The notes under the pieces: generated by a model
Seen by the model: the letters and a program-made list of their open reading frames with translations, nothing else
Database searches by the model: none
Told to the model about the DNA's origin: nothing
In this document: positions 48,305 through 49,588 of the stretch, piece by piece
Layout: every line of letters begins with the position of its first letter
Numbering within the stretch: the first letter of the stretch is position 1
Origin: Mameliella sp. MMSF_3455
Lineage (GTDB): Bacteria; Pseudomonadota; Alphaproteobacteria; Rhodobacterales; Rhodobacteraceae
Direction: 5' to 3'
Assembly: GCF_030733205.1 (NCBI RefSeq)
Contig: NZ_JASHJL010000036.1
Coordinates: 1 to 49,588, forward strand
Length of the DNA: 49,588 bases
Position numbers and translations under genes: made by a program

Positions 48305-49297
48305 ATGATCAACGTCGGACTTCTGGGCGCAGGCCGCATCGCCGGTGTCCACGCCACTGCCATCACCTCCAACCCGGACAGCACGCTAACCGCCGTGTCG
48401 GACTATTACCCCGAAAACGCCGAAAAGCTGGCGGCGCAATATGGTTCTGTCGCGCGTACAACGGATGAGATCATTGCCGATCCATCGATCAACGTGGTGC
48501 TTATTGCCACCTCGACCGACACCCATTCGAACCTGATCGAACAGGCTGCGGCGGCGGGCAAGGCCGTGCTTTGCGAAAAGCCCGTCGATCTGTCGCTTGA
48601 GCGCGCGCGCCAATGCCAAGCCAACGCGGCCCAATCGGGCAAGCCGGTCATGATCGGCTTCAACCGCCGGTTCGATCCGAACTTTGCCGCCGTCAAACAG
48701 GCGCTGGACGCGGGTGAGATCGGCAAGGCCGAGATGCTGGCCATCACCTCCTATGACCCGGCGCCGCCGCCGCTTGCCTATATCAAGGTCTCGGGCGGCA
48801 TCTTTCGCGACATGATGATCCATGATTTTGACATGGCCAACTTCATGATGGGCACAGCACCGGTCACGGTCTCGGCCGTGGGCTCTTGCCTGGTCGATCC
48901 GGCGATTGGCGAGGCGGGCGATTTCGACACAGCTGCCGTGACGCTGACCTATGCCGATGGCCGGATCGCGACCATCCGCAACACCCGCCGCGCCGGTTAT
49001 GGCGACCAGCGGGTCGAGGTGCAGGGGTCGGAAGGGATGCTGCAGGTCGGCAACCTGATGGAAAACCTCGTGATGAAGTCGACCGCGAATGGCGTGACCA
49101 GCGCCAAGCCGGTGCTGTTCTTCCTCGAACGCTACATGCCGGCCTATGCCGCCGAGTGGAACGCCTTTGTCGCGGCCTACAAGGCGGGTGGTGCGATGCC
49201 GGTGACGCTGGACGATGGCGTGGCCGCGCTGGCCATGGCAGAGGCCGCCACGCAATCCGCAAAGTCGGGCCAACCGGTGAGGCTGTCCGATGTCTGA
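48305..49297 (+). CDS. iolG: Inositol 2-dehydrogenase
   Basis: The 330-residue protein has the Rossmann motif VGLLGAGRIAGVHA, the catalytic-lysine loop LCEKPVDLSLE, and GGIFRDMMIHDFDMANFMMG, where the His and Asp of the IolG active site are found. It oxidises myo-inositol (or a close isomer) to 2-keto-inositol with NAD. It is followed, with an 8-bp overlap, by an IolC-like kinase, which supports the inositol assignment. It is 22 bp from the hydroxypyruvate-isomerase-like gene. Confidence 0.93.
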   Translation: MINVGLLGAGRIAGVHATAITSNPDSTLTAVSDYYPENAEKLAAQYGSVARTTDEIIADPSINVVLIATSTDTHSNLIEQAAAAGKAVLCEKPVDLSLERARQCQANAAQSGKPVMIGFNRRFDPNFAAVKQALDAGEIGKAEMLAITSYDPAPPPLAYIKVSGGIFRDMMIHDFDMANFMMGTAPVTVSAVGSCLVDPAIGEAGDFDTAAVTLTYADGRIATIRNTRRAGYGDQRVEVQGSEGMLQVGNLMENLVMKSTANGVTSAKPVLFFLERYMPAYAAEWNAFVAAYKAGGAMPVTLDDGVAALAMAEAATQSAKSGQPVRLSDV

Positions 49298-49588
49298 CCT
49301 TGACCTGATCACGATAGGCCGTTCCTCGGTCGACCTCTACGGTGCCCAGATTGGCGGGCGGCTGGAGGATATGGGGTCCTTTGACAAGTATATTGGTGGA
49401 TCGCCCACCAATATCGCCTGCGGGACGGCGCGTCTTGGGTTGAAATCGGCGGTGATCACCGGGGTCGGGGATGAGCACATGGGCCGCTTCATCACCGAAC
49501 AGCTTGCGCGTGAAGGCGTCAGCACGGAAGGCGTGAAGGTGGACCCCGACCGGCTGACCGCGCTGGTTCTTCTCGGCATCCGGGATCA
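49290..49588 (+). CDS. iolC: 5-dehydro-2-deoxygluconokinase, N-terminal part (cut by window edge)
   Basis: The visible 99 codons begin MSDLDLITIGRSSVDLYGAQ and contain the PfkB-family sugar-binding signature YIGGSPTNIACGTARLGL and VITGVGDEHMGRF. IolC phosphorylates 5-dehydro-2-deoxygluconate in inositol catabolism. The ATG overlaps the iolG end by 8 bp. The ATP-binding half lies outside the window; in many alphaproteobacteria this kinase is fused to an IolB/aldolase-like domain, which cannot be checked here. Confidence 0.85.
   Translation, partial: MSDLDLITIGRSSVDLYGAQIGGRLEDMGSFDKYIGGSPTNIACGTARLGLKSAVITGVGDEHMGRFITEQLAREGVSTEGVKVDPDRLTALVLLGIRD

Overview
The window looks like chromosomal DNA of an aerobic anoxygenic phototroph in the Rhodobacterales (Roseobacter group). 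It is GC-rich, genes are tightly packed with many 4-bp ATGA overlaps, and the bacteriochlorophyll and reaction-centre gene order is that of Rhodobacter/Roseobacter photosynthesis gene clusters. No rRNA, tRNA, CRISPR array, integrase or intact insertion sequence was recognised.

Positions 1-20643 are one arm of the photosynthesis gene cluster. A leftward superoperon reads bchF-bchN-bchB-bchH-bchL-bchM-lhaA-puhA-puhB-puhC-(98-aa protein)-acsF-puhE-hemA, with hemA cut by the window edge. It covers Mg chelation, methylation, ring-E closure, protochlorophyllide reduction, 3-vinyl hydration, reaction-centre H subunit and assembly factors. A rightward block reads ppaA-ppsR-bchG-bch2-bchP: a B12-binding antirepressor, the redox-sensing repressor, the bacteriochlorophyll esterification enzyme, a PucC-family transporter-like protein and the geranylgeranyl reductase. 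Exact TGT-N12-ACA PpsR boxes lie in the bchF/ppaA divergent region (two) and over the start of bchG (one, paired with a one-mismatch box).

Positions 20644-33626 are accessory catabolic DNA. They hold a CUT2-type sugar ABC transporter, a FAD monooxygenase, an amidohydrolase, a crotonase, an aminotransferase, a D-2-hydroxyacid dehydrogenase, a HemG-like flavodoxin protein, a cysteine-synthase-like enzyme and an SDR. Three decayed genes flank the transporter/monooxygenase block: a DUF4336 gene with two frameshifts, a DUF475 gene with a stop and deletions, and a GntR regulator reduced to its two ends. Sites resembling GntR operators survive in front of the monooxygenase and the aminotransferase.

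Positions 34311-49588 are a cyclitol-type (inositol/rhizopine-like) catabolic island. The leftward operon encodes a membrane di-iron hydroxylase of the sterol desaturase type, a MocA-like dehydrogenase, a MocE-type Rieske ferredoxin, a FAD ferredoxin reductase, a PanB-like protein lacking the usual Mg ligands, and a TIM-barrel isomerase. Two convergent LacI-family paralogues sit in the middle. The rightward operon encodes a second CUT2 transporter, a Gfo/Idh/MocA dehydrogenase, a TIM-barrel isomerase, a hydroxypyruvate-isomerase-like protein, an IolG-like dehydrogenase and the start of an IolC-like kinase. My best guess for an undescribed system is the leftward operon: a three-component oxygenase, possibly an O-demethylase for methylated cyclitols, coupled to an atypical PanB fold enzyme and feeding the adjacent iol-type pathway. 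The gene calls are well supported; the pathway is inference.
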